Below, piece by piece: positions 50,984 to 57,977 of a stretch of DNA of 64,000 nt; the stretch's first letter is position 1; every line of letters starts with the position of its first letter. The notes below the pieces were generated by a model. The model was not told the origin of the DNA, made no database searches, and was given only the letters and a program-made list of their open reading frames with translations. The stretch comes from Corynebacterium liangguodongii. Its GTDB lineage: Bacteria > Actinomycetota > Actinomycetes > Mycobacteriales > Mycobacteriaceae. The position numbers and the translations under genes are program-made. The stretch is taken from NCBI RefSeq assembly GCF_003070865.1, contig NZ_CP026948.1, positions 2,108,001-2,172,000 on the forward strand, read 5' to 3'.

Positions 50984-51802
50984 CTAGGCGGACTGCTCAC
51001 CCTCCCCTGCCGTGTCCTCGGTCGTGCCCTGGGCGTCGACGACCTCCCCATCCACGTGCTCCGGGTAGTTGATCGCATCCGGGGTCAGGTCGACACGCAC
51101 CGACTCGTCCGCGGCGATCGCCGTCGCCAGCTCCGTCGACTTCGGCATCCACTTCGAGAGCTGCCGCACGCACGTCTTCAAGGCCATCGCTTCGAAGTTG
51201 TCGACCCAGGGGCCACGCTCCGCGCTCTTAGCGAAGCGCGCCCGGTAGTCGAGCATTTCCGGGTGGGACATGACGTAGAACGCGTGCCCGCCGGTCGTGA
51301 ACTTCGCCACCGCGTAGTAGGCGATCGGCTGGCCCTTGTCGCCACCCATGTAGGGCTTGTGCACGAGCTTGTCCTCCAGCCCGTAGTCGACGTCGAACAC
51401 GTCGTTTTCGTAGACGGTGCGGGCAATCAGCGACTTGATTTGGCCGGAGCGGTGGGCGAGCTCCACCAACCCCTGGTAGCCGATGACAAGCTGGGCGACC
51501 AGGCCGCCGGCACGCCGGTCGTAGAACGGGATAAGGTAGGCGTGCCCGAGGACGCCGGGGCGCAGCCCGAGCTGCGCGCAGGTCATGAGCGACCCGAGCA
51601 CGGACTGTGGAGTGCACTGGGCGAGCTTCGGGGCCTGTCGCAGTGCGGTCAGTGCGTCACGCACAAGCTGGGATGCTTCCGCCCCCTTGGGCATGGCGAG
51701 GGCGAACTGCTGCTCCATGCCGCGGATTTGGTCGGCGAGGGTGGTGGGGCGCTGCTGCGCGGGCTGCTGGTTGGCGGCCATGCGGGTCTCGAGGTCTTTC
51801 AT
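50984..51802 (-). CDS. recT: RecT-family single-strand annealing protein
   Basis: 272 residues from ATG 51802 with AGGAG upstream. RecT blocks: LADQIRGMEQQFALAMPKGA, SVLGSLMTCAQLGLRPGVLG, VIGYQGLVELAHRSGQIKSL, KTCVRQLSKWMPKSTEL. Anneals complementary strands produced by the neighbouring exonuclease for phage recombination. Confidence 0.95.
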   Translation of the reverse strand: MKDLETRMAANQQPAQQRPTTLADQIRGMEQQFALAMPKGAEASQLVRDALTALRQAPKLAQCTPQSVLGSLMTCAQLGLRPGVLGHAYLIPFYDRRAGGLVAQLVIGYQGLVELAHRSGQIKSLIARTVYENDVFDVDYGLEDKLVHKPYMGGDKGQPIAYYAVAKFTTGGHAFYVMSHPEMLDYRARFAKSAERGPWVDNFEAMALKTCVRQLSKWMPKSTELATAIAADESVRVDLTPDAINYPEHVDGEVVDAQGTTEDTAGEGEQSA

Positions 51803-51813
51803 TGCTGTTCTCC

Positions 51814-52824
51814 TTACGTGGTGGGGATGGTGATGGTGATGTGCTGGTAGTCGCGGAACAGGTCTGGGTGATGCTCTTTCAGCCAGGCTGTGTCGACCGC
51901 TGGTTTCATGGTTTGTGCCTGCTCCCACAGGTCGGGGTGGTCGTCCTGGAAGCGTCGCTTGTCGAGTTGTCCGTGGCGGACTCTGGCCCACACGGTGTCG
52001 CCGGTGGCGATCTGCTCATGCCCGCCCATCATCTTGAGGAGATGGTTCATGGCTTCGGCGCGGCGTCGCTTCGCGGCGTCCTCGGCTTCCTTGGCTTCGC
52101 GGGCCTGCTCCACCCACTTCCGTGCTTCGTCGGGGTCGACTTCCTGGCTGCCGGTGGTGCGGGTCTGTCGCCATTCGGTGAAGAGGGCGTCGCGGGTGCG
52201 TTCGTGCCAGTCGACGTCGGGGGGAGTGTCGTCCTCGACGTGACGCCAGAACTCGTCCTCCGCTGTCTGCATCATTTCGAGGATGTTCTGGTTCAGGGTG
52301 ATGCGGTGAATGGAGAGATGGTTGCCGCCGATAAGTCCGGCGACGATCGCATCACGCCAGCCGGTGACGAGTCCGATGTGGTGGACTTGGATTTCGGCGT
52401 GGTCAGGGATTTGGCCCTTCCATTTGTCGGCGTTCCAGGCGGTGGAGTTCTTGAACTCGCAGAACGTCGACGTGTCGGGGATGAGCCCGTCGAGGTTGGC
52501 GCGTTGCCAGGGGCGCTCCCGGTTGGCCCAGGCTTCGTCCGGCTTGATGATCGTCACGCCGAGTTCTTCGGCGGTGGCGTCGCGGATGACTGGTTCGAGC
52601 CGGTTTCCCCACTCGCGGAGTTCCTCGGTGTCGTGGTCAACGGGTGGGTCGAGGGCGGCACGGCCGGTTTTCTGCTCCCACAGGCTGTAGGGGGATTCCC
52701 AGGGGGATAAGCCCATGATGATAGAGGCGTCGGAGGAGCCGAGACCGTGGCGCCGTTGCCCGATCCATGCGCCGCGGTCAGTGGTTTTCGGCAGCACTGT
52801 GACCGTGTTAGGGTGGTGCGGCAT
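51814..52824 (-). CDS. YqaJ-type viral recombinase (exonuclease)
   Basis: 336 residues from ATG 52824 with AGGAAGGA upstream. RRHGLGSSDASIIMGLSPWE, LREWGNRLEPVIRDATAEEL, RANLDGLIPD and EFKNS contain the PD-(D/E)xK acidic residues (Asp, Glu-x-Lys). Degrades double-stranded ends to give the substrate for RecT, the next gene. Confidence 0.92.
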   Translation of the reverse strand: MPHHPNTVTVLPKTTDRGAWIGQRRHGLGSSDASIIMGLSPWESPYSLWEQKTGRAALDPPVDHDTEELREWGNRLEPVIRDATAEELGVTIIKPDEAWANRERPWQRANLDGLIPDTSTFCEFKNSTAWNADKWKGQIPDHAEIQVHHIGLVTGWRDAIVAGLIGGNHLSIHRITLNQNILEMMQTAEDEFWRHVEDDTPPDVDWHERTRDALFTEWRQTRTTGSQEVDPDEARKWVEQAREAKEAEDAAKRRRAEAMNHLLKMMGGHEQIATGDTVWARVRHGQLDKRRFQDDHPDLWEQAQTMKPAVDTAWLKEHHPDLFRDYQHITITIPTT

Positions 52825-52920
52825 GCTGTTCCTTCCTGGTTGGTAGGGCTTGTGCATTGGGTGGTCGTTGTGTCGCGCTTTTTGGGTTGGCAGACCCAGC
52901 GTCACGCGGCCACCCGCTTT

Positions 52921-53118
52921 TTATGCGGTGGCTTGGAGTTCGTTTTCGAGTGCGATGGTCTCCATGAAGGCGTCGACCTGGTCTTCGCGGATGCGCCACG
53001 CACGGCCTAGTTTGACGGCTGCGATGCGTCCGGCCTTGATGTTGTTGGTGACGTATTTCTCGCTCGAGCTGATGCGCCGGGCGAACTCGGAGGTCGTGAT
53101 GTAGTCGAGGTTGCCCAT
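52921..53118 (-). CDS. xis: Excisionase-like helix-turn-helix protein
   Basis: 65 residues. YITTSEFARRISSSEKYVTN then NNIKAGRIAAVKLGRAWRIR is the HTH_17 excisionase pattern. Likely directs excision or acts as a small regulator. Lies in the early operon, 1.1 kb from the integrase. Confidence 0.8.
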   Translation of the reverse strand: MGNLDYITTSEFARRISSSEKYVTNNIKAGRIAAVKLGRAWRIREDQVDAFMETIALENELQATA

Positions 53119-53136
53119 CGTGTCATCCCTTTCTTT

Positions 53137-53352
53137 TTAGGCGCTGGCGAACTGGCTGATGTCGCCGCTGTAGGCCAGGTCGTGAAGGTCACTGTCGAGT
53201 GTGATTCCGTCGCGGCGCATCATGTCTTCGATGGTGGTGATTTGGTTTTGGCAGTCGCGGATTCCTGCGGCCCAGTTAGCGGCGTGGCAGGCGTTGAGTG
53301 CGCTGATGGTGCGGCAGAGGCTGGTGGCGTAGTCGTGGGGTGTGGCTTGCAT
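53137..53352 (-). CDS. Small early phage protein
   Basis: 71 residues from ATG 53352 with AAAGGA upstream; MQATPHDYATSLCRTISALN then CQNQITTIEDMMRRDG. First gene of the leftward early operon; a GC hairpin lies 19-38 bases ahead of its start. Function unknown. Confidence 0.65.
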   Translation of the reverse strand: MQATPHDYATSLCRTISALNACHAANWAAGIRDCQNQITTIEDMMRRDGITLDSDLHDLAYSGDISQFASA

Positions 53353-53408
53353 GGTGTTCCTTTCGGCAGGGGGCGGTGGCAGCCGCCCGGGTGGCTGGTA
53401 GGTCTCTC

Positions 53409-53454
53409 GGTTCCGTTCGGTTCCTCTCGGTTCCGCTCGTTTCCGGTGATTTCC
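53409..53454. repeat. 10-bp-periodic TTCC array
   Basis: GGTTCC at 53409, 53419, 53429, then GTTTCC at 53439 and ATTTCC at 53449: five boxes exactly 10 bases apart, thus on one face of the helix. A shorter copy lies at 55454. In the early promoter region; probably a cooperative binding site. Confidence 0.75.
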
Positions 53455-53468
53455 AGTGTACCCCACAT

Positions 53469-53496
53469 GGGTTACATAGGGCAACATTTGGGGCAA
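53469..53496. promoter_or_regulatory. Operator pair 6 (three half-sites)
   Basis: GGGTTAC at 53469, GGGCAAC at 53479 and a GGGCAA at 53491, next to the TTCC array. Between the early operon and the repressor. Confidence 0.65.
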
Positions 53497-53535
53497 TGTT
53501 CGTGCGCGAGAGGCGTGTTCCACCGCTAGTTATGT

Positions 53536-53554
53536 GGGCCACTTCGGGCTACAT
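53536..53554. promoter_or_regulatory. Operator pair 7
   Basis: GGGCCACTTCGGGCTAC, half-sites 10 bases apart, 65 bases ahead of the repressor start. A further single half-site GGGGTAAC lies at 53602-53609. Confidence 0.65.
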
Positions 53555-53618
53555 AAATTACACACGTGTGGTTTATTTCCGCTGGTCAACGGCGGTTTCT
53601 GGGGGTAACATCACGCGC

Positions 53619-54020
53619 ATGGAATACGCCACATCCCCCAATCACCAGTTGGCCAATCTCGTGCGTGACGCCCGCAAGAAACTCGGCATGACGCAAGATC
53701 AGCTCGCGAGCGCACTAGGCAGGTCACGGATCTGGGTCGTGCGCGTCGAGAAGGGTTGGCGGGATGATCGGGCGGAGCCGATCACGCTCGATGGGGACAT
53801 CGCCATCAAGTTGGCGTCTGTGCTTGGTGTGGATCCGTTGAGTGTGCTGCGTGCTGGGCGTGTTGCTCCGCAAGAATGGCCCGATCTATCGAACTATCGT
53901 TCGATGTTTGATAGTGTTCGAGTCGTTGACGTCACTAGTCTAACCCTCGAACAACAAGACATCATCGAAAGAGCCATCAATGAGTTCAAACACCTCAACC
54001 ATCAACACAAGCACCCATGA
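53619..54020 (+). CDS. XRE-family phage repressor
   Basis: 133 residues from ATG 53619. HTH_3 domain residues 10-70: LVRDARKKLGMTQDQLASAL, GRSRIWVVRVEKGWRDD, AIKLASVLGVDPLSVLRAG. Acidic helical C-terminus for dimerisation. It is rightward, divergent from the early operon with operators in between, the usual immunity-repressor position. No autoprotease domain, so induction is not by RecA-stimulated self-cleavage. Confidence 0.85.
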   Translation: MEYATSPNHQLANLVRDARKKLGMTQDQLASALGRSRIWVVRVEKGWRDDRAEPITLDGDIAIKLASVLGVDPLSVLRAGRVAPQEWPDLSNYRSMFDSVRVVDVTSLTLEQQDIIERAINEFKHLNHQHKHP

Positions 54021-54306
54021 CCTGCTAATCATCCCACAAGCAGGACTCACCATCCCCGGCGCACACCTCACAGCAAAACAAGCCAAAGAAGCCAAAGAAG
54101 CCTGGCTCGCCTACGGCAACACGCCCACACAATCGAAAACCGGTGCTAAATGGACTGTGGCCATCGCACACATCATCAACGGCCACACCACCATCACCTC
54201 CACACTCACGATCCCCACACATCAAGAGCAGCACGCGCCGCATCCTGCGAAACATGCAGATAATGCCGCGTCGACACCAACGTCGAGTGCCCCACCAGCT
54301 GCCTAA
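53980..54306 (+). CDS. Phage protein of unknown function
   Basis: 108 residues; starts inside the repressor gene in another frame and its end runs 100 bases into the oppositely oriented integrase gene. MSSNTSTINTSTHDLLIIPQ then LTAKQAKEAKEAWLAYGNTP; Thr/Pro/Ala-rich tail. Overlap at both ends makes it less certain. Confidence 0.5.
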   Translation: MSSNTSTINTSTHDLLIIPQAGLTIPGAHLTAKQAKEAKEAWLAYGNTPTQSKTGAKWTVAIAHIINGHTTITSTLTIPTHQEQHAPHPAKHADNAASTPTSSAPPAA

Positions 54307-55399
54307 TGATCTCCGGGTCCACCCCAGCCTCAAGCAACCCCGTCACCATCGTGTGACGAGCAGAGTGCAGATCAACGACACTCACCCCGGCCCTCGAGCA
54401 GAGTTCGCGCCACGCCTCTGTATCAGCCCGCGACGTAAACGGCCTGCCGCGACTATCGGCGAACACTAGCCCCTCCCCTGTTGATTCTTCCCTCCATGCC
54501 CGCATTGCCTGCGCCAGCGCAGGCGTCATAGGCGTAAGTCGGATTGACGCCGATGTTTTCGGGCGCTGGAACCACATCCCCAGGTAGCAGGGGCGTAGCT
54601 CGAAGTCCTCCCGCACATCCGGCTCGCGCTTCGGGCACCGAGCCGCACTTCTCGTGCCGTCACACCCACACTCCCTGCCATGTCGCCACGGGACGCGTTG
54701 CAACTGCCACGAAATGTCCACTGCTTCCTCCCCCGGTGTGAGGACGATGCGCGACCATTCCAGGCCCAGGCACTCCGCCTGTCTCGCGCCGAGCTGTAGT
54801 GCCATGAGCCACCTGGCGCGCCACATGGGTGGCTCCCCGTCGATGGTTGTGAGCAATGCCTTCACCTCGGCGGCAGAGAGCGCCTCCCGTTGCCTCGAGA
54901 CGACCCGCGGCCTGTCCATGCGGTCGCACACGTTGTAGGCGATCTTGCCCTCCCTCACGGCGTCTGCGAGGGCTTTGTGGAGGGTGTTGTGGACGGCCTC
55001 CACTGTGCGGCTGCTAGCACCGTTTTCGCGCATGGCGGCGTGCAGGGCCCGGATGTGGTCGACGGTAAGTGCGTCGAGTTTCTTGCCGCCGATCGTGGGG
55101 GTGATGTGGCAGCGTCCGTAGGAGCGGTAGTTGGCGAGGACGCGGGGCCGTACCCGCTGGGAGGCGATGGTCTCGCACCAGTGGTCCCACCAGGCCGCGA
55201 GGGTGGGGGTTGTGCCTGGGATGTAGGTTCCTGTGGCGAGGTCGCGGAGGATCTGCTGGCGCTTTTTTGCGATTGTGTCTTTGCGTGTTGAGGTGATTTC
55301 GCGCCGCTGTGGTTTGCCGGTGGAGTCAACTCCGGCGTTGACCATGAAAGCCCAGCGTTTGGTGGATTTCTTGTAGTAGATGTCGCCGACAGTGGCCAT
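54206..55399 (-). CDS. int: Tyrosine integrase
   Basis: 397 residues. N-terminal arm-binding domain (DIYYKKSTKRWAFMVNAGVD), SAM-like core domain, and catalytic residues: Arg in QLGARQAECLGLEW, His-x-x-Arg in LHSARHTMVTGLLEAG, His in LVGHSTLV, Tyr in STRHYLHVS. An insert with four Cys (ECGCDGTRSAARC) is common in actinophage integrases. Recombines attP with the tRNA-Gly 3' end. Lies just inside attR. Confidence 0.95.
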   Translation of the reverse strand: MATVGDIYYKKSTKRWAFMVNAGVDSTGKPQRREITSTRKDTIAKKRQQILRDLATGTYIPGTTPTLAAWWDHWCETIASQRVRPRVLANYRSYGRCHITPTIGGKKLDALTVDHIRALHAAMRENGASSRTVEAVHNTLHKALADAVREGKIAYNVCDRMDRPRVVSRQREALSAAEVKALLTTIDGEPPMWRARWLMALQLGARQAECLGLEWSRIVLTPGEEAVDISWQLQRVPWRHGRECGCDGTRSAARCPKREPDVREDFELRPCYLGMWFQRPKTSASIRLTPMTPALAQAMRAWREESTGEGLVFADSRGRPFTSRADTEAWRELCSRAGVSVVDLHSARHTMVTGLLEAGVDPEIIRQLVGHSTLVSTRHYLHVSQDAARAALDVWGS

Positions 55400-55418
55400 G
55401 GGGTCCCTTCTCGTTGGT

Positions 55419-55448
55419 GGTCATGCAGGTCATGCAGAAGGTCATGCA
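55419..55448 (+). promoter_or_regulatory. Putative integrase arm-type sites, right end
   Basis: GGTCATGCA at 55419, 55428 and 55440, mirroring the left end (4052, 4067, 4079). Confidence 0.65.
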
Positions 55449-55453
55449 CCGCC

Positions 55454-55479
55454 GGTTCCTTTCGGTTCCTTTTGCTTCC
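55454..55479. repeat. Second TTCC array
   Basis: GGTTCC at 55454 and 55464 and GCTTCC at 55474, 10 bases apart, followed by GGGTAAC at 55483. Same arrangement as at 53409-53475, upstream of the integrase. Confidence 0.65.
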
Positions 55480-55552
55480 CATGGGTAACATTTAGCGGTA
55501 ATCCGCGACCTGCATAAACGCGGTTCGATGGATCCCATTGTAGCCCAGAAAG

Positions 55553-55601
55553 TCAGCTTCCCAAGCTGAGAGTGCGAGTTCGATTCTCGTCGCCGGCTCC
55601 A
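55553..55601 (+). repeat. attR: attR core
   Basis: 49 bases identical to attL, without the 5' part of the tRNA, so no tRNA is made here. Host sequence follows. Confidence 0.95.
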
Positions 55602-55747
55602 TTTTTTCACCTCCGCCGAGGGGGCCGCTGCGCGTACTCGTGCGTCGAGCCGTGGGGGTTATCGAGGGTTGCGGGTGTCCAGTCGTCGTTAAGCATGCGC
55701 GCAACAGACAGCTCGGTCTATTTTAGCTGCGGGTACACTCTGAGCGT

Positions 55748-56572
55748 ATGAGGTTTGATGCAGCCGCCCTGCTCGCGATGATCGCCACCGGCGCCTACCT
55801 CGGCGTGAAAGGCCGCCCGGCCTCGCCCTACAACGATGCCTCGTTCACGCCCCGCCACCCCACGCCCGTGCTCTACGTCCACGGCGCCGCCAGCGCGCTC
55901 GCCGGCTTCAACCCGAACGCCCGCCTGCTGCGCCAGCACGGCTACTGGACCTGGGGCTACAACTACGGCGCCACGGACATCGCCAGCATCGCCGGCAGGA
56001 TCCCCGGCATCAACGGGTTCGGGGAGCTCGATTCGCTTGTCGACGAACTGTCCACCAACATCGATCACGTCAAAGACGCCACCGGTGCGCCGCACGTCGA
56101 CATCGTCGCCCACTCCCAAGGAGGGCTGCTCACCAGGATCTACATCGCGCGCGGCGGAGGCGCCAACATCCGCCGGGTCGTCGGCATCGGAGCCAACTTC
56201 CACGGCACCGACCTGCGAGGACGCGCCGAAAAGATCCTCCCGCTTGCCGAGCGCCTCCCGTCGCTAGCCTCCCGCGTCGCCGGCCCCGGCGCTCTCCAAC
56301 AGATCGCGGGCTCGCCGTTCTGGGAGACCGTGGCGGACCTCCCCGTCGTCGACCCAGGCGTGGTCTACACCACCATCTACTCCCCCGCCGACCACGTGGT
56401 CACCCCGAACTCCGCCTCCATGCTGCCGACCGACGCGGGTGCCGACGTCGTCAACATCAACCTCGCCGAGAAGTACCCCGGGGCCGCCCGGGTCTCCCAC
56501 GCGCGGATGCCGGGCGACCCCTACGTCGCGCAGTTGACGTTGTGGGGACTGGAGCGGGAATCAACTCACTGA
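55748..56572 (+). CDS. Class-2 lipase / alpha-beta hydrolase
   Basis: 274 residues. Oxyanion loop VLYVHGAASALAG (about residue 40), nucleophile AHSQGGLLTR (about residue 123), Asp in SPADHVVTPN, then YVAQLTLWG. N-terminal helix MRFDAAALLAMIATGAYLGV may be a membrane anchor or weak signal. Likely hydrolyses acylglycerols or esters at the envelope. Its decayed paralogue is at 1198-1995. Confidence 0.88.
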   Translation: MRFDAAALLAMIATGAYLGVKGRPASPYNDASFTPRHPTPVLYVHGAASALAGFNPNARLLRQHGYWTWGYNYGATDIASIAGRIPGINGFGELDSLVDELSTNIDHVKDATGAPHVDIVAHSQGGLLTRIYIARGGGANIRRVVGIGANFHGTDLRGRAEKILPLAERLPSLASRVAGPGALQQIAGSPFWETVADLPVVDPGVVYTTIYSPADHVVTPNSASMLPTDAGADVVNINLAEKYPGAARVSHARMPGDPYVAQLTLWGLERESTH

Positions 56573-56587
56573 CCGGGGCTGGTCTGA

Positions 56588-56659
56588 ATGTCACATCGAA
56601 CGGTTTTCGGGGCGCGTTTCCCCAGGTGGCCATACCAAACAACCCCGAAAATGTGACAT
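56588..56659. repeat. Imperfect inverted repeat between lipase and YibE-like gene
   Basis: ATGTCACAT ... TTTCGGGG (56588-56612) and CCCCGAAAATGTGACAT (56643-56659) are complementary apart from an 8-base bulge on the left arm. It could act as a terminator for the lipase or be an interspersed repeat. Confidence 0.55.
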
Positions 56660-56696
56660 CCCAGCCACCCCCACCCGATGGTGCGACCAACCCCTC

Positions 56697-56710
56697 TAAG
56701 GGTACCCTTA
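56697..56710. promoter_or_regulatory. 14-bp palindrome before the YibE-like gene
   Basis: TAAGGGTACCCTTA ends four bases before the GTG at 56715. Possible operator; the regulator is unknown. Confidence 0.4.
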
Positions 56711-56714
56711 GCCC

Positions 56715-57977
56715 GTGGGCAAACACTCGACGACTCCAACCACGCAAGAATCCGCCGCCAAACAACCCCGGAACATTCCGCGCACGCTCCTCGCGGTCGC
56801 GCTGGCGGCCGCGGCGGTGGCCACGCTGGCGGCGCTGGTCGCGCTGTGGCCCACCGGCCCGGCGCCGCAGCCGGAGCCCGGGTTCGCCCAATCGCAGTCG
56901 ATGGCGGCGAACGCGGTAGGAGGCACGGTCGTTGAGCGCCGCACGGGCAGCTGTGCGTCCCCGGATGTGGGCAAGGTCTTCGACGGCGAGCCGCGGCCTG
57001 CACCTGCCAAGCCGGTTCCCCTTGGCACCATCGCGCACGATCCGACCTGTGAGCTCGCGATTGTTGAGTTGGCCTCGGGTCCGGACGTCGGCAAGCGGAC
57101 GCTGCTCTCTAGCTCGGGCATGGCCGGCGATGTGGTGCTCGAGGAGGGCGAGGGGATTTCGCTGGCGATGACCACCGACGAGGCGGGCACCACATATACC
57201 TTCCTCGACATGGATCGCAGCTCGGTGATCTGGCTCTGGATCGGCGCCACCGTGCTTCTCATCGTGGCCGTCGGTGCGCGGCGCGGCGCGCTCGGCCTCC
57301 TCGGGCTGGGCGTGACGCTGCTGGTTGTCTTCGCCTTCCTCATCCCGGCCCTGCTGCGCGGCGAGGCCCCGACCGCGACGGCGCTCACCGCGGGCGCGGC
57401 GGTCTTGTTCCCGGTGGTCTTCCTCGTCCACGGTGTGAGCTGGAAATCCGCCTCCGCGCTGGCCGGCACGCTGGTGACGATGGCGCTCTCGGCGGCACTC
57501 GGCAACTTTGCGGTCTCCTCCGCCCAGCTGCGCGGGCTGGGCAACGAGGACAACCTGCTCATCCATCTATACCTGTCGCAGGTCTCGGTGACGGGTCTGC
57601 TCATGGCCGGTTTTATCGTCGGCACGCTGGGCGTGCTTAACGACGTCACCATCGCCCAAGCATCCACCGTGCGCGAGCTTTACGACGCCTCACCCGGCGC
57701 CTCCCCCGCATCCGTGATTGCCTCCGCGATGCGCGTGGGTCGAGACCACATTGCCTCGATGGTCTACACCCTGGTACTCGCTTACCTGGGCACGGCGCTG
57801 CCGCTGTCGGTGCTGTTGAGCGTGACCAACCGTCCGCTGACGCAGGTGTTGTCCTCGGACGTGGTGGCCACCGAGTTGCTGCGCTCGGCAATCGGCGCGA
57901 TGGCGCTTGTGCTCGCGGTGCCGATCACAACACTGATTGCGGCGGGGACGGTGTCCCGGGGCCGCGCGGGGAGCTAG
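56715..57977 (+). CDS. YibE/F-family membrane protein
   Basis: 420 residues from GTG. N-terminal helix (TLLAVALAAAAVATLAALVA), an outside domain with a Cys pair (Cys in GSCASP and PTCELA), then at least six transmembrane helices (for example LWIGATVLLIVAVGARRGAL, LLMAGFIVGTLGVLNDVTIA). GVLNDVTIAQAS is characteristic of YibE/F. Role unknown, perhaps transport. Confidence 0.9.
   Translation: MGKHSTTPTTQESAAKQPRNIPRTLLAVALAAAAVATLAALVALWPTGPAPQPEPGFAQSQSMAANAVGGTVVERRTGSCASPDVGKVFDGEPRPAPAKPVPLGTIAHDPTCELAIVELASGPDVGKRTLLSSSGMAGDVVLEEGEGISLAMTTDEAGTTYTFLDMDRSSVIWLWIGATVLLIVAVGARRGALGLLGLGVTLLVVFAFLIPALLRGEAPTATALTAGAAVLFPVVFLVHGVSWKSASALAGTLVTMALSAALGNFAVSSAQLRGLGNEDNLLIHLYLSQVSVTGLLMAGFIVGTLGVLNDVTIAQASTVRELYDASPGASPASVIASAMRVGRDHIASMVYTLVLAYLGTALPLSVLLSVTNRPLTQVLSSDVVATELLRSAIGAMALVLAVPITTLIAAGTVSRGRAGS

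Larger units (their letters stand above)
3983..55601. mobile_element. Integrated siphovirus-type prophage, about 51.6 kb
   Basis: Bounded by identical 49-base attL and attR cores from the tRNA-Gly 3' end. A tyrosine integrase lies at the right end. The element has a full set of head, neck, tail and lysis genes, replication and recombination genes, an XRE repressor and two tRNAs. Nearly all genes run leftwards. Several genes carry single-base frame breaks (4533-4819, 12804-14255, 44909-46046), so infectivity is uncertain unless those are sequencing errors. It carries a type IV-B-like CRISPR operon as cargo. Confidence 0.95.
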
